From: DASWJZ01 sp963805325
GTDB lineage: Bacteria; Pseudomonadota; Alphaproteobacteria; Rhizobiales; Afifellaceae
NCBI GenBank assembly: GCA_963805325.1
Contig: CAWDTS010000009.1
Location: forward strand, 62,001-126,000
Reading direction: 5' to 3'
Length of the DNA stretch: 64,000 nucleotides
Shown one piece after another: positions 26,486-35,559 of the stretch. The notes under the pieces were generated by a model. That model did no database searches. It was not told the DNA's origin and saw only the letters and a list, made by a program, of their open reading frames with translations. How positions within the stretch are numbered: position 1 is the first letter of the stretch; each line of letters begins with the position of its first letter. A program made the position numbers and the translations under genes.

Positions 26486-29400
26486 CGGCCTTCTCCCGCG
26501 CGGCAAGGAAATCCGTGCCGGTCACGGTGACCGGGATCGGCGCGCCGTCCTTGCGCGACGCCCAGAGCCGATCGCCGATGCGGCTTCGCCCGCCCTTCAC
26601 CAAGGCCAGCGCGATCGAGCGGTCGAGGTTGGGCGAAAAGTAGCTTGAGGTCACATGGCCGAGCATCGGCACCGGCGGCGCACTCTCCGCCTCGCTGCCG
26701 ATGAGCTGCGTGCCCTCCATCAGCACGAACTTCGGGTCGGCGGTCAGCAGGCCCACGAACTGCCTTCGGTCCTCGCGCGCCGTGTCGGCTCGGAATAGCG
26801 AGCGGCGGCCAACGAAATCGCCCGACTTCTTCACCATCCCGCCATAGCCGAGATCGTCCGGCGTCACCGTTCCGTCCGTCTCCTGACCGACGATGACAAA
26901 GCCCTTCTCGGCACGAAGGAGATGCATCGCCTCGGTGCCGTAGGGCACGATCCCGTATTTCGCGCCCTTCTCCATCACCTGATCCCAGAGCCAGCGGCCG
27001 TAGGTCGCCGGAATGTTGATCTCGTAGGAGAGCTCCCCTGAGAACGAGATGCGGAAGACGCGCACCGGCACGCCGCCGACATGCGCGTCGCGCCAGGTCA
27101 TGAATTCGAACGTCTCGGGGTTCGGATCGAGATCGTCGCAAAGCTCGCCGACAAGCTTGTCGCATTCCGGCCCGCAGATCGCGGCGACCGCCCATTCCTC
27201 GGTGACGCTGGTCAGATAGACCTTCAGGTCGGGCCACTCGGTCTGCAAATAGTCTTCAAGCTTGCCGAGCACGCGTGCCGCGCCGCCGGTCGTCGTCGTC
27301 ATGTGGAAATGATCGTCGGCGAGGCAGGCGGTGACGCCGTCATCCATCACCATGCCGTCCTCGCCGAGCATCAGCCCGTAGCGGCATTTGCCGACGCCAA
27401 GCTTCATCCAGGCGTTGGTATAGATACGGTTCAGGAATTCGCGCGTGTCCGCACCCCTCACGTCAATCTTGCCGAGCGTCGAGGCGTCGAGCACGCCGAT
27501 CGCCGTTCGCGCCGCTTTCGCCTCGCGCTGCACGGCGTCGTGGAAGCTCTCACCGGCCCTCGGATAGGCGCGCGCGCGCAGCCAGTCGCCGACCGGCTCG
27601 AAGATCGCGCCGGCTTCGCGATGCCAATCGTGCATCGGCGTGGTGCGGCGCGGCGCGAAGAGTCCGCCGACATGCTGGCCAGCGAGCGCCGCGAAGGTCA
27701 CAGGCTTGTAGGGCTGCCGGAACGTGGTCGTGCCGATAGCCGGGACGGACTCGCCACGCACCGAAGCCAGAAAGCCGAACGCATTCAGGTTCGCGACCTT
27801 GCCCTGGTCGGTCCCCATGCCCGACGTCGTGTAGCGCTTGGCGTGCTCGACCGAGCGGTAGCCTTCCTTGACCGCGAGCCCGAGGTCCTTCGTGGTCACG
27901 TCGTCCTGAAGGTCGATCCAGGCGCGCACCTTGTGCTTCGGGCGGTTGGAGGGAAGCTCGGGGATGACGCGGATCGGCCCCTGCCCGATCTGCCCGCTTG
28001 GGGGCACGGCCGGAAGCGTCGGCATCGCCGCATCGAACCCCGCCGCCTTCGCGGCTTCGACGCCGGCACGCGCGCCTTCCACAAAGCACTCCGCCATGCC
28101 GAAGAAGCCGTTCGCCGCGCCGGCCGAGCGCTCGTGCTGCCAGGAGCGCGCGGGCCTGAACGCCTCGATCTGTTCGTCGTAGCGGAGCTGTCCTCGCGAC
28201 TGCGCGAAGAGCGCGACGTTCGGCGCCCAGCCACCGGCGACGGCAAGGAGATCGCACTCGATCTCGACCGGCTTCCTGTCGCCGGCTCTCGTCTTCAGCG
28301 GCCGTATCGCGACGCTTGTGATCCGCGTCCCCCCCGAGGTGCCGACGATTGTCGCGTTGCCGTAGATCGCGATGCCGCGCCGCGCGGCCTCCGCAAGATG
28401 CACCGGCGCCATCTCCGTCCGCAGGTCGACGACGGCCGCCACCTCGCCGCCCATCTCGGCCATGTCGAGCGCTGCGTCCCAGCCGGAATCGTTGTTGGTG
28501 GCGACGACGATGCGCTTCCCCGGCAACACGCCGTAACGGTGCATGTAGGTGCGCACCGCCCCGGCAAGCATGATGCCGGGCCGGTCGTTCTCGTGGAAGA
28601 CGAGCGGGCGCTCGATCGAGCCGGTGGCGAGCACGACTTCCTTGGCGCGGACACGCCAGAGCCGCTGGCGCGGGAGCCGCTGCTGCCGCGCCGGCACGGC
28701 GAGATGATCCGCGACCCGCTCCCAGAGCCCGACGAAATTCTGGGCGTAGTAGCCGAAAGCCGTGGTGCGGGTCAGGACCGTCACTTCGTCCATCGCGAGA
28801 AGCTCGGCGCGAATCCCGGCGACCCATTCGGCCGGCGACCCGGCGTCGATCGAAAGCGCCGCGGGATTACGCGACAGCAGTGTGCCGCCGAGCGCTGTCG
28901 TCTCTTCGGCAAGGATCACGCGGGCGCCCGCGCGGCCCGCGACAAGCGCCGCCATCAGCCCGGCCGGGCCGCCACCGACGACCAGCACGTCGCAATGCCG
29001 GTTCGCCGCCTCGTAGCGGTCGGGATCGGGAAGAGCCGGCGCGCGGCCGAGGCCGGCAGCGCGGCGGATCGTCGGCTCGAACCGCATCCAGCCCGGCCAG
29101 CCCTTGAAGGTCTTGTAGTAGAAGCCGGCGGGAATGAAGGGCGCGATCAGGTCGTTCACCGCGCCGACGTCGTATCTCAAGGACGGCCAGCAGTTCTGCG
29201 GACGCGCCTGCAGCCCGTCGTAAAGGTCCTGCTCGGTGACGCGGGTGTTCGGGTCGCTTCGCGCGCGCTCCTCACCGATTTCGACAAGCGCCGCAGGGTC
29301 CTCGCTGCCGGCAGCAAGGATGCCGCGCGGGCGATGATATTTGAACGAGCGCGCGACGAGATGCTCGCCATTGGCAAGAAGCGCCGAGGCGAGCGTGTCG

Positions 29401-29501
29401 CCCGGATGGCCGGCAAGCGCACGGCCGGCAAAGCGGAAGCTTAGCGTGCGCGAGCGATCCACCAAGCCGCCCTGCGGCAGACGATAGGGCTGCTCAGCCA
29501 T
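26478..29501 (-). CDS. soxA: Sarcosine oxidase alpha subunit (second copy), intact
   Basis: 1007 aa from ATG 29501 (MAEQPYRLPQGGLVDRSRTLSFRFAGRALAGHPGDTLASALLANG); an ATG at 29528 is also possible. Same architecture as the first copy: ARSFKYHRPRGILAAGSEDPAALVEIG, a dinucleotide site HCDVLVVGGGPAGLMAALVAGRAGARVILAEE, VVLATGSIERPLVFHENDRPGIMLAGAVRTYMHRYG, and a C-terminal folate domain (VLDASTLGKIDVRGADTREFLNRIYTN, SFSGELSYEINIP). No frameshift. The matching beta and delta genes are not upstream but about 24 kb away at 53930-55736. Confidence 0.94.
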   Translation of the reverse strand: MAEQPYRLPQGGLVDRSRTLSFRFAGRALAGHPGDTLASALLANGEHLVARSFKYHRPRGILAAGSEDPAALVEIGEERARSDPNTRVTEQDLYDGLQARPQNCWPSLRYDVGAVNDLIAPFIPAGFYYKTFKGWPGWMRFEPTIRRAAGLGRAPALPDPDRYEAANRHCDVLVVGGGPAGLMAALVAGRAGARVILAEETTALGGTLLSRNPAALSIDAGSPAEWVAGIRAELLAMDEVTVLTRTTAFGYYAQNFVGLWERVADHLAVPARQQRLPRQRLWRVRAKEVVLATGSIERPLVFHENDRPGIMLAGAVRTYMHRYGVLPGKRIVVATNNDSGWDAALDMAEMGGEVAAVVDLRTEMAPVHLAEAARRGIAIYGNATIVGTSGGTRITSVAIRPLKTRAGDRKPVEIECDLLAVAGGWAPNVALFAQSRGQLRYDEQIEAFRPARSWQHERSAGAANGFFGMAECFVEGARAGVEAAKAAGFDAAMPTLPAVPPSGQIGQGPIRVIPELPSNRPKHKVRAWIDLQDDVTTKDLGLAVKEGYRSVEHAKRYTTSGMGTDQGKVANLNAFGFLASVRGESVPAIGTTTFRQPYKPVTFAALAGQHVGGLFAPRRTTPMHDWHREAGAIFEPVGDWLRARAYPRAGESFHDAVQREAKAARTAIGVLDASTLGKIDVRGADTREFLNRIYTNAWMKLGVGKCRYGLMLGEDGMVMDDGVTACLADDHFHMTTTTGGAARVLGKLEDYLQTEWPDLKVYLTSVTEEWAVAAICGPECDKLVGELCDDLDPNPETFEFMTWRDAHVGGVPVRVFRISFSGELSYEINIPATYGRWLWDQVMEKGAKYGIVPYGTEAMHLLRAEKGFVIVGQETDGTVTPDDLGYGGMVKKSGDFVGRRSLFRADTAREDRRQFVGLLTADPKFVLMEGTQLIGSEAESAPPVPMLGHVTSSYFSPNLDRSIALALVKGGRSRIGDRLWASRKDGAPIPVTVTGTDFLAAREKADG

Positions 29502-29629
29502 ACGGTGCTTCTTCCCCCGGGACGCCATGTATCGCCCGCCGATCTCGACGGACGGAAATCAGATCACCTTAGGCTGCGCAAGGGCTGACGGGGCGTCCCG
29601 TCTGCGACAAGGTGGAGTCTGCGCTGCGG

Positions 29630-31663
29630 CTACCAGCCGCCCCCGCCTCCGCCTCCGCCGCCGCCGCCCGAACCGCCACCGCCGGAAAATCCCGACGAGC
29701 TCGACGAGCTTCTGGGCATTGAGGCGGCAATCGCGCCGCCCGCGGCGGAGACCGCCGAGGACATGCTGCGACCGAAATCTGCGCTCGACCAGCTTCCACC
29801 GCGCCGCCAGCCGGGACTGTAGCCCGCGATCGGATCGGGGTCGTCGGGATGCGCGCGCTTCAAAGCAGCCGCGAAGGCATCCGCCCAGGGCCGCTCTACA
29901 TTGAGCGCGACCGCGTAGGGAAGCAGCGACTCGAAGCGCTCCGTCGTCAGGTCGGGCACGTTGGCGATGTTCAGGCGGCCGGACTCGGCCGTTTCCAGAT
30001 ACATGCGGAAGCCTGCCAGCGCGTCCATCACCGGACGGCCGAGCGCGGTCGGCGCGCGCAGGAGATAAAAGAAGAGCCCGTTCAAAGCGGGGAATGTCAA
30101 AACGAGCGCGATCGCATACGGGTGCGCACCGAGGAAACGGGTGATCCCGCCGAGGACACCGTAGGGGTTCGTTGTCGAGCCGGAAAAGAACTGGCCGGCA
30201 AACGCGGCGAGGAAACCGACGATGAAGACGAGCGACATTCCTCCCCGCACGGCTGCGAAAGGCGACGGGGCGGTGAATATCTTCCGCAGTGTCGGGACGA
30301 CGATCATGCCGAGGATGCCCCCCGCGAAAACGACCGGAACGAACATGCCGATCTCGGCGCCGCGCAGCCCTCCGAACACCAGGATCATGGCGCAGACGAA
30401 TATCGTTAGGCCCAGCCCACCGACGAAATAGATCGTGTTGCGCTTGAAGAACTTGTTCTTGTTCTCCGCTTCGATGGCCGCGCGGAACTTTGTCATAAGG
30501 TCGGCCACCGACGTCGCGTTCGCTTGCGCGATGCGGCCCACGCCGCCGCGGCGGTCGACCCAGCGCAGAATCTCGCTCTCGCCCGGCGGCAGCGCATTGT
30601 AGCCACCGGGCCATTGGACCTTCGTCCGCTGCAGCGTGAGCTCGTCCTTCTTCTCCTCGTTGAAGACGACGAGCCCCTTGACGGCGAGCGCCAGCGCAGC
30701 GGAGGTGAACTCGCGCCGCGCATCCATGCCGAAACCCCAGTTCCTGATATAGCCGGCGAGCGCCGGCGAGACATTTTCGGGAGGATGGAAGAGCGGGATG
30801 ATCGTACCCGGGTTCGGATCGCGGCCGACCGCATTCCAGGTCACGATGTAATAGGCGAGGACCAGGACCAGACCGACCGCGCCAATGATCCAGCTACGAT
30901 TGTCGCGCAGGAAATAACGCGCCTTGTCGGTGCCGCTCGGTGGATCGACGACGGCAAGCGGAATCTCGGCGACGATCGTAAAGCCCTCGCGGGGGGCGAG
31001 CGGGCGCGTCGTCTCTACTGCGAGCACGCCATCGGTGACGGCGCCGCGCCAGTCGGTGCCGCGCGCACCGTAGGCGCCGGAATAGGCCGTCCAGCGGACC
31101 GGCGGCACATTGTCGGGGAGCGTCACGCGGACAAACGCGCTTTCGATCGGAAAGTCCCAGGCATTGCCGGTGACGTTCCAAAAAAGCTCGGCGTGATCCT
31201 CGAACCAACGGATCTGGCGGTCGGTCTCGTAGGTGAAGACGTAAGTGTAGCTCTTGCCCGGCTCCAGAAAGACGTCCTTCTCGCCGGCATAGATGCGGAT
31301 GTACTCGCCCTGCTTCTCGGTGAAGTGCGGCTCCGGCTTGCCGTCACGCGCGACGGAGACGAGCTTGAACCCCACCTCGTGAATGGCGCCGTCGGCGTCC
31401 TCGAACGTGAGCGGAAAGTCGCGGTAGATGCCGTGCCTGATCTTTTGGCCTTCGGCGTTGACCTGAATCGCCTCGGTGACCAGCAGCGTGCCGTCGCGTT
31501 GAACGGTGACGTTGGAGCGGAACAGGTCGATCGTCTCTTCCGCCGCGGCGGGCGCCATCGGCAGGAAGGCGACGCACAGGAGAGCGAGAAGAGCAGCGCC
31601 GAAACTGCTTCGACCTGCCCGCAAGGGCAAGGCGAAGTCGCGGGCCCTGAGAAGGAAGCGCAC
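29630..31663 (-). CDS. DUF2207 domain-containing membrane protein
   Basis: 677 aa. The N-terminal basic-hydrophobic segment (about residues 12-40, ending in APAAAEE) is a signal peptide. The DUF2207 ectodomain follows (TIDLFRSNVTVQRDGTLLVTEAIQVNAEGQKIRHGIYRDFP), then a transmembrane helix near residue 255, a cytoplasmic-looking segment, and more helices around 405-560. The extreme C-terminus is Ser- then Gly-rich, ending GGGGGW, a hallmark of this family. Function unknown, with envelope or stress roles suggested for homologues. Starts 8 bp after lemA on the same strand; DUF2207 and LemA genes are often paired. Confidence 0.88.
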   Translation of the reverse strand: MRFLLRARDFALPLRAGRSSFGAALLALLCVAFLPMAPAAAEETIDLFRSNVTVQRDGTLLVTEAIQVNAEGQKIRHGIYRDFPLTFEDADGAIHEVGFKLVSVARDGKPEPHFTEKQGEYIRIYAGEKDVFLEPGKSYTYVFTYETDRQIRWFEDHAELFWNVTGNAWDFPIESAFVRVTLPDNVPPVRWTAYSGAYGARGTDWRGAVTDGVLAVETTRPLAPREGFTIVAEIPLAVVDPPSGTDKARYFLRDNRSWIIGAVGLVLVLAYYIVTWNAVGRDPNPGTIIPLFHPPENVSPALAGYIRNWGFGMDARREFTSAALALAVKGLVVFNEEKKDELTLQRTKVQWPGGYNALPPGESEILRWVDRRGGVGRIAQANATSVADLMTKFRAAIEAENKNKFFKRNTIYFVGGLGLTIFVCAMILVFGGLRGAEIGMFVPVVFAGGILGMIVVPTLRKIFTAPSPFAAVRGGMSLVFIVGFLAAFAGQFFSGSTTNPYGVLGGITRFLGAHPYAIALVLTFPALNGLFFYLLRAPTALGRPVMDALAGFRMYLETAESGRLNIANVPDLTTERFESLLPYAVALNVERPWADAFAAALKRAHPDDPDPIAGYSPGWRRGGSWSSADFGRSMSSAVSAAGGAIAASMPRSSSSSSGFSGGGGSGGGGGGGGGGGW

Positions 31664-31671
31664 GCTGCCCC

Positions 31672-32235
31672 TCAGGTCTGGAACGAGACCTTCGGTACGG
31701 CCCGGTCGCCCGGCTCCTCGATCTCGAAATACTGACGTGTCTTGAACCCGAACTGGCCGGCGACGAGGTTGCTCGGAAAGGACTGCACCATCGTGTTCAG
31801 GTTGCGCACGGCGCCGTTGTAGTAGCGGCGTGCCAACTGGATTTCGCTTTCTAGATTACCGAGCTCCGTCTGTAGCTCCAGGAAGTTCGTGCTCGCCTTC
31901 AGCTCCGGATAGTTCTCCGCCACCGCGAAGAGCCGCCCGAGGCCGAGCGACAGCGCACCCTCCGCCTTGGCGCGTCCCTCGACGTCGCCCGGAGGCACCG
32001 CCTGCGCACGGGTGCGAAGCTCCGTGACCTCGTCAAAGACCCCGCGCTCGTGGCTGGCATAGCCTTTCACCGTCTCGATCAGGTTCGGGACGAGATCGGC
32101 ACGGCGCTTGAGCTGCACGTCGATGCCGCTCCACGCCTCCTCGCTCATCTGCCGAGTCGAGACCAGGCGGTTGTAGACGTAGATGGCGTAGAGGACGGCC
32201 GCGACGACGACGGCGAGAATGATCCAGAATGTCAT
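31672..32235 (-). CDS. lemA: LemA family protein
   Basis: 187 aa. One N-terminal membrane helix (FWIILAVVVAAVLYAIYVYNRL), then the characteristic helical LemA domain: EEAWSGIDVQLKRRADLVPNLIETVKGYASHERGVFDEV, ENYPELKASTNFLELQTELGNLESEIQLARRYYNGAVRNLN and QSFPSNLVAGQFGF. The biochemical role is unknown. Likely leads an operon with the DUF2207 gene 8 bp downstream. Confidence 0.93.
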   Translation of the reverse strand: MTFWIILAVVVAAVLYAIYVYNRLVSTRQMSEEAWSGIDVQLKRRADLVPNLIETVKGYASHERGVFDEVTELRTRAQAVPPGDVEGRAKAEGALSLGLGRLFAVAENYPELKASTNFLELQTELGNLESEIQLARRYYNGAVRNLNTMVQSFPSNLVAGQFGFKTRQYFEIEEPGDRAVPKVSFQT

Positions 32236-32366
32236 TGCGCGGCCCCTCCCCGGAAGCCCCTATTGGCAGCCCCCGCCACCGGGCCGTTGATCCAATATCC
32301 CACGAACATGGCATGGGAAGGCAGAGGAATCCTCCCCATCCCGCCGTTTCCCCTATGAGAAATTAG

Positions 32367-32477
32367 CGGAAGCTTTGCGTGTGCCGGCAGGGCCAGGGCT
32401 TCCTCTTCAGCGAGGCCGTGCCGGCCGACCGCGTGCATCTGCTGCTCGCCGCGGGGCGAAAGATTGCCGCTGGCTGA
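32367..32477 (+). pseudogene. Remnant: C-terminal tail of an EAL-domain (c-di-GMP phosphodiesterase) gene
   Basis: In one frame this stretch reads CRQGQGFLFSEAVPADRVHLLLAAGRK to a TGA at 32475-32477. The QGFLFS...VPA pattern is the usual end of EAL domains, but an in-frame stop (TAG at 32364) and the absence of upstream EAL sequence show that only about 36 codons remain. It ends 5 bp from the stop of the opposite-strand gene at 32483, so it marks an old deletion or rearrangement point. Confidence 0.5.
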
Positions 32478-32482
32478 ACCTG

Positions 32483-32989
32483 CTAACGATCGCGTGCGTG
32501 GGTAGCGCGGGTCTCCGGCGTCGATCGCGACAGCGACGAGAAGGCGAAATCGACCGCTTCGAGCCCCTGGCGCTCGGGCGTCTCCTCGGCGGAGAAACCG
32601 ATGCGCACCGCCATGCCGTGGCCAGAGACCAGATCCTTCAGCCGGTCCTGCAGGCGCTGCATGGCGAAAGGCTCGAGCGGGATGGTGAGCACGGCCTCTT
32701 GCGGCGCCATCACAAGGTCGAGCCGCTTGCGGGCGTCGGCCTTCACCACCATGGCACGCGCGGGGTGGGAACGGCGGTCGCCGGCGGGGGTGCGGTAGCC
32801 GATCTCGCCGACCAGCATGATCCCCTCGCCTTCCTCGCGGCCGCTGCGGCCAAGGCGGACATTGAAGGTCCAGCCGGTGGCGCTGAACAGCATGGAAACC
32901 TTCGCCGTCTGTCTCAGCCTGTCGCGGCCGACGGCCTCTGCACCGGCCTCGCGCACGGTTTCGCGCGTCTCCCGGCCGTCTTCGTTCAT
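32483..32989 (-). CDS. Conserved protein of unknown function in the glyQ operon
   Basis: 168 aa from ATG 32989, which overlaps the glyQ stop by 4 bp (ATGA), so the two are translationally coupled. The central part (FSATGWTFNVRLGRSG...IMLVGEIGYRTPAGD...ARAMVVKADARKRLDLVMAPQEAVLTIPLEPFAMQRLQDRLKDL) looks like a compact alpha/beta domain; no signal peptide or membrane helix is seen. I do not recognise a named family. In related bacteria a small gene often sits between glyQ and glyS, but glyS does not follow here. Confidence 0.6.
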   Translation of the reverse strand: MNEDGRETRETVREAGAEAVGRDRLRQTAKVSMLFSATGWTFNVRLGRSGREEGEGIMLVGEIGYRTPAGDRRSHPARAMVVKADARKRLDLVMAPQEAVLTIPLEPFAMQRLQDRLKDLVSGHGMAVRIGFSAEETPERQGLEAVDFAFSSLSRSTPETRATHARDR

Positions 32990-33897
32990 GGCAAATGTCC
33001 CCCGCCGGCCGTCTCTAGCCAAGCTGCCCCACACGATTTTGCCAGATTTCGGACGCGCAGGATATAGCTCTGCCGCTCGGTCACCGAAATGACCCCGCGG
33101 GCGTCGAGAAGGTTGAAGACGTGGCTCGCCTTGATGCACTGGTCGTAGGCGGGAAGCGCCAGCAGATGCGTGCCGCCATCTTTCGCCTTGCCGGCTTCAA
33201 GCAGCGCCGAGCACGCCTTCTCCGCATCCTCGAAATGCCGCTTCAGCATCTCGGTGTCGGCGAACTCGAAGTCGAAGCGCGAATATTCCTGCTCGGCCTG
33301 CAGGAAGACGTCGCCATAGGAGACCTTCTCGTTCCCCTCGCGGCCGTTGAAGTTCAAGTCGTAGACGTTGTCGACGCCCTGCACGTACATCGCCAGGCGC
33401 TCCAGGCCGTAGGTCAGTTCGCCTGAGACCGGCGCGCAATCGAAGCCCGCCACCTGCTGGAAATAGGTGAACTGCGACACCTCCATCCCGTCGCACCAGC
33501 ACTCCCAGCCGAGCCCCCAGGCGCCGAGCGTCGGGCTCTCCCAGTCGTCTTCGACGAAGCGGAGATCATGGAGAGCGGAGTCGACGCCGATCGCGGCGAG
33601 CGAGCCGAGATAGAGGTCCTGGAGGTCGGGCGGCGACGGCTTCAGGATCACCTGGAACTGATAATAGTGCTGGAGGCGGTTCGGGTTCTCGCCGTAGCGT
33701 CCGTCCTTCGGGCGGCGCGAGGGCTGCACGTAAGCGGCGTTCCACGGCTTCGGTCCGAGCGAGCGGAGCGTCGTCGCGGGATGGAAGGTGCCCGCCCCCA
33801 TCTCCATGTCGTAGGGTTGCAGCACCACGCAGCCGTAATCAGCCCAATAGCGCTCAAGCGCCAGGATCAGCCCCTGAAAGGAGCGGCGCGGGTCCAT
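32986..33897 (-). CDS. glyQ: Glycine--tRNA ligase alpha subunit
   Basis: 303 aa from ATG 33897 (MDPRRSFQGLILALERYWADYGCVVLQPYDMEMGAGTFHPATTLRSLG), equal to the E. coli length. A GTG at 33933 giving a 12-residue extension is also plausible, since alphaproteobacterial GlyQ often has one. Signatures: PWNAAYVQPSRRPKDGRYGENPNRLQHYYQFQVILKPSP, LGWECWCDGMEVSQFTYFQQ and ERLAMYVQGVDNVYDL. Essential class II synthetase subunit that needs GlyS; glyS is not in this window. Confidence 0.96.
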   Translation of the reverse strand: MDPRRSFQGLILALERYWADYGCVVLQPYDMEMGAGTFHPATTLRSLGPKPWNAAYVQPSRRPKDGRYGENPNRLQHYYQFQVILKPSPPDLQDLYLGSLAAIGVDSALHDLRFVEDDWESPTLGAWGLGWECWCDGMEVSQFTYFQQVAGFDCAPVSGELTYGLERLAMYVQGVDNVYDLNFNGREGNEKVSYGDVFLQAEQEYSRFDFEFADTEMLKRHFEDAEKACSALLEAGKAKDGGTHLLALPAYDQCIKASHVFNLLDARGVISVTERQSYILRVRNLAKSCGAAWLETAGGGHLP

Positions 33898-34061
33898 GTG
33901 GCTGGCGTCAGCGGCGGTCGTGGAGGCGCTCACGCGAATTCCAGTCGGGTCGGTTCGGGAGTCGGCGGGATGCGTGCCATGCGTTGCACGAAGGGTCAAG
34001 GCAGAGGGCCGAAGCAGGTCGGCGCCCCAACCGCACGGTCCGCCGCCGGCCTCAAACCGCG

Positions 34062-34388
34062 CTAGCCGGCGAGGATCTTGCGGCGCTCTTCGTATTCGGT
34101 CTTGTCGATCTCGCCGCGCGCGAAGCGCTCCTGCAGGATCTGCAGCGCGGAATCGGCTGCCCGAGTAGGTGCGCCGCGTTCGGTCCGCGTTCTGCTTACC
34201 CCACGCACGGCGAACACGATCAGGATGACGATCAGCACCCAGAACAGAATCATTCCCGGCCCTCCGCCCAATCCCCATCCCCAAGCGCGATGCCACATCC
34301 AGCCGTGCCCGTCCAAAGTCTGCGACCAGGCCGGCGACACGGCGCCAAATGATGCCGAAAGCCCCCAGAAAAGCGATCTCATTGCCAT
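34062..34388 (-). CDS. SHOCT-domain small membrane protein
   Basis: 108 aa from ATG 34388, preceded by a GGAAGGTGCG ribosome site. Signal-like N-terminus (MAMRSLFWGLSASFGAVSPAWSQ), a Trp/Gly/His-rich stretch, one membrane helix (GMILFWVLIVILIVFAV) and a C-terminal SHOCT motif (ALQILQERFARGEIDKTEYEERRKIL). SHOCT domains are short oligomerisation motifs of unknown role. Divergent from the FMN-binding/ApbE operon, with an FNR-type box between them 87 bp upstream of this start. Confidence 0.8.
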   Translation of the reverse strand: MAMRSLFWGLSASFGAVSPAWSQTLDGHGWMWHRAWGWGLGGGPGMILFWVLIVILIVFAVRGVSRTRTERGAPTRAADSALQILQERFARGEIDKTEYEERRKILAG

Positions 34389-34476
34389 GATTTTCGCACC
34401 TTCCGCTTTCGAGTGGGCCAAGCGCCCACTTCTGAGCCCCATCCCGATATGGTGCGTGATTTCACCCTTTCCGCGC

Positions 34477-34490
34477 TTGACCTAGGTCAA
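34477..34490. promoter_or_regulatory. FNR/FixK-type box (TTGACCTAGGTCAA)
   Basis: A perfect palindrome of the TTGA(C/T)-N4-(G/A)TCAA class recognised by FNR, FixK and Dnr regulators; the symmetry extends to 20 bp (34474-34493). It lies in the divergent region between the SHOCT gene (start 34388) and the FMN-binding gene (start 34649). The match is seen; the regulator and direction are inferred. Confidence 0.65.
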
Positions 34491-34648
34491 GCGGCCCCGC
34501 GGTCCAGTCCTTTCGCGGCGAACGTGGACGAAATGTAACTGGCGGGCGCGCCCGCTGTCAGCCGGCTGTCAGCTTCGTTTTGCGATATTGCGTCAACGGC
34601 CAGGGGGAGCGGCCAGTCTGATTCGGAACCTTCGACGGATCGCAAGGC

Positions 34649-35555
34649 ATGCGAAAGATCGCCCTCTCCCTCGTCGTCCTTGGCGCATCCGGCGCCTACG
34701 TCTGGAGTCAATCAGGCAACGCCGGATTCGAGGATCCTCTTGGGCCACTACCCCCGCTCGGGCCCCAGTCTGCGCTCGGGTCCGAGTCGACGCTCGGGCC
34801 CGAGCAGCGGAACAGCGCAATCCAGACGGGCAGCATCGCGACGCGGAAGCCGGTGCTCGTCAGCGCCCCTGCGACAGCGAGCTTCCAACTCCAGCCGGCG
34901 GTCGAGAGCGGTTGGTCGGACAACGCTGAAACGTCGGCGGACGACGATGGGTTCGCCGCCCGGACGCTTCCCGACACACCCTCGTCACCAGAACTCTCCG
35001 GCACCGATTGCCATGGCGGCGCCCTCCGCACCGCTGCCGGCGTCAAACCCTCTTGTTGCGGGCCCCGCTGCGCTTGCCGAGAGCGCCGCTCAACCGCAGA
35101 CCGCCGCGACGTCGGACAAGCCTCCGGCAGAGCTGACGAGCATCGTCGAGGCCCGCCTGCCGCGTCCCCGTCCTGCCTATCAGGCGCCAGCCGTCAGCAC
35201 GCCGATTGCGCGCGTTCCAGCCGTGAACGGTACCGTGACGCGCGTTGCCATGAACTTCACGCCGAGCGGCCAGTTCGCCGACGGCACCTATAACGGCCCA
35301 GCCATCGATGCCTATTACGGGCTCGTTCAGATCGAAGCGATCGTGCAAAGCGGCCAGCTCGTCGACATCAACGTGCTGCGCTATCCATCCGACCGGAGGC
35401 TGTCGCAGCGCATCAATCGCTACGCTCTGCCTATCCTGCGCCAAGAGGTGATCCGGGCGCAAAGCGCCAACGTCAACATCATCTCCGGAGCCACGCTCAC
35501 CAGCGAAGCGTTCATGCGGTCGCTCCGTACCGCCCTGAGCGCCGCCGGAGCCTGA
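34649..35555 (+). CDS. Extracytoplasmic FMN-binding (FMN_bind) protein, frameshifted
   Basis: Signal-anchor N-terminus MRKIALSLVVLGASGAYVWSQ followed by a long Pro/Gly/Ser-rich linker. One extra base somewhere near 34960-35010 shifts the frame inside the linker. The C-terminal FMN_bind domain then reads GTVTRVAMNFTPSGQFADGTYNGPAIDAYYGLVQIEAIVQ to IISGATLTSEAFMRSLRTAL. The SGATLTS motif holds the Thr to which ApbE attaches FMN. The next gene encodes ApbE, only 4 bp away. Acts as a periplasmic one-electron flavin carrier. Confidence 0.85.
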
Positions 35556-35559
35556 GTCC

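Noticed and set aside
27081..29444. 787-codon open frame on the plus strand opposite soxA
   Set aside because: Antisense shadow of a clear SoxA gene in high-GC DNA; the translation is Arg/Gly/Ala-rich with no motif or ribosome site.
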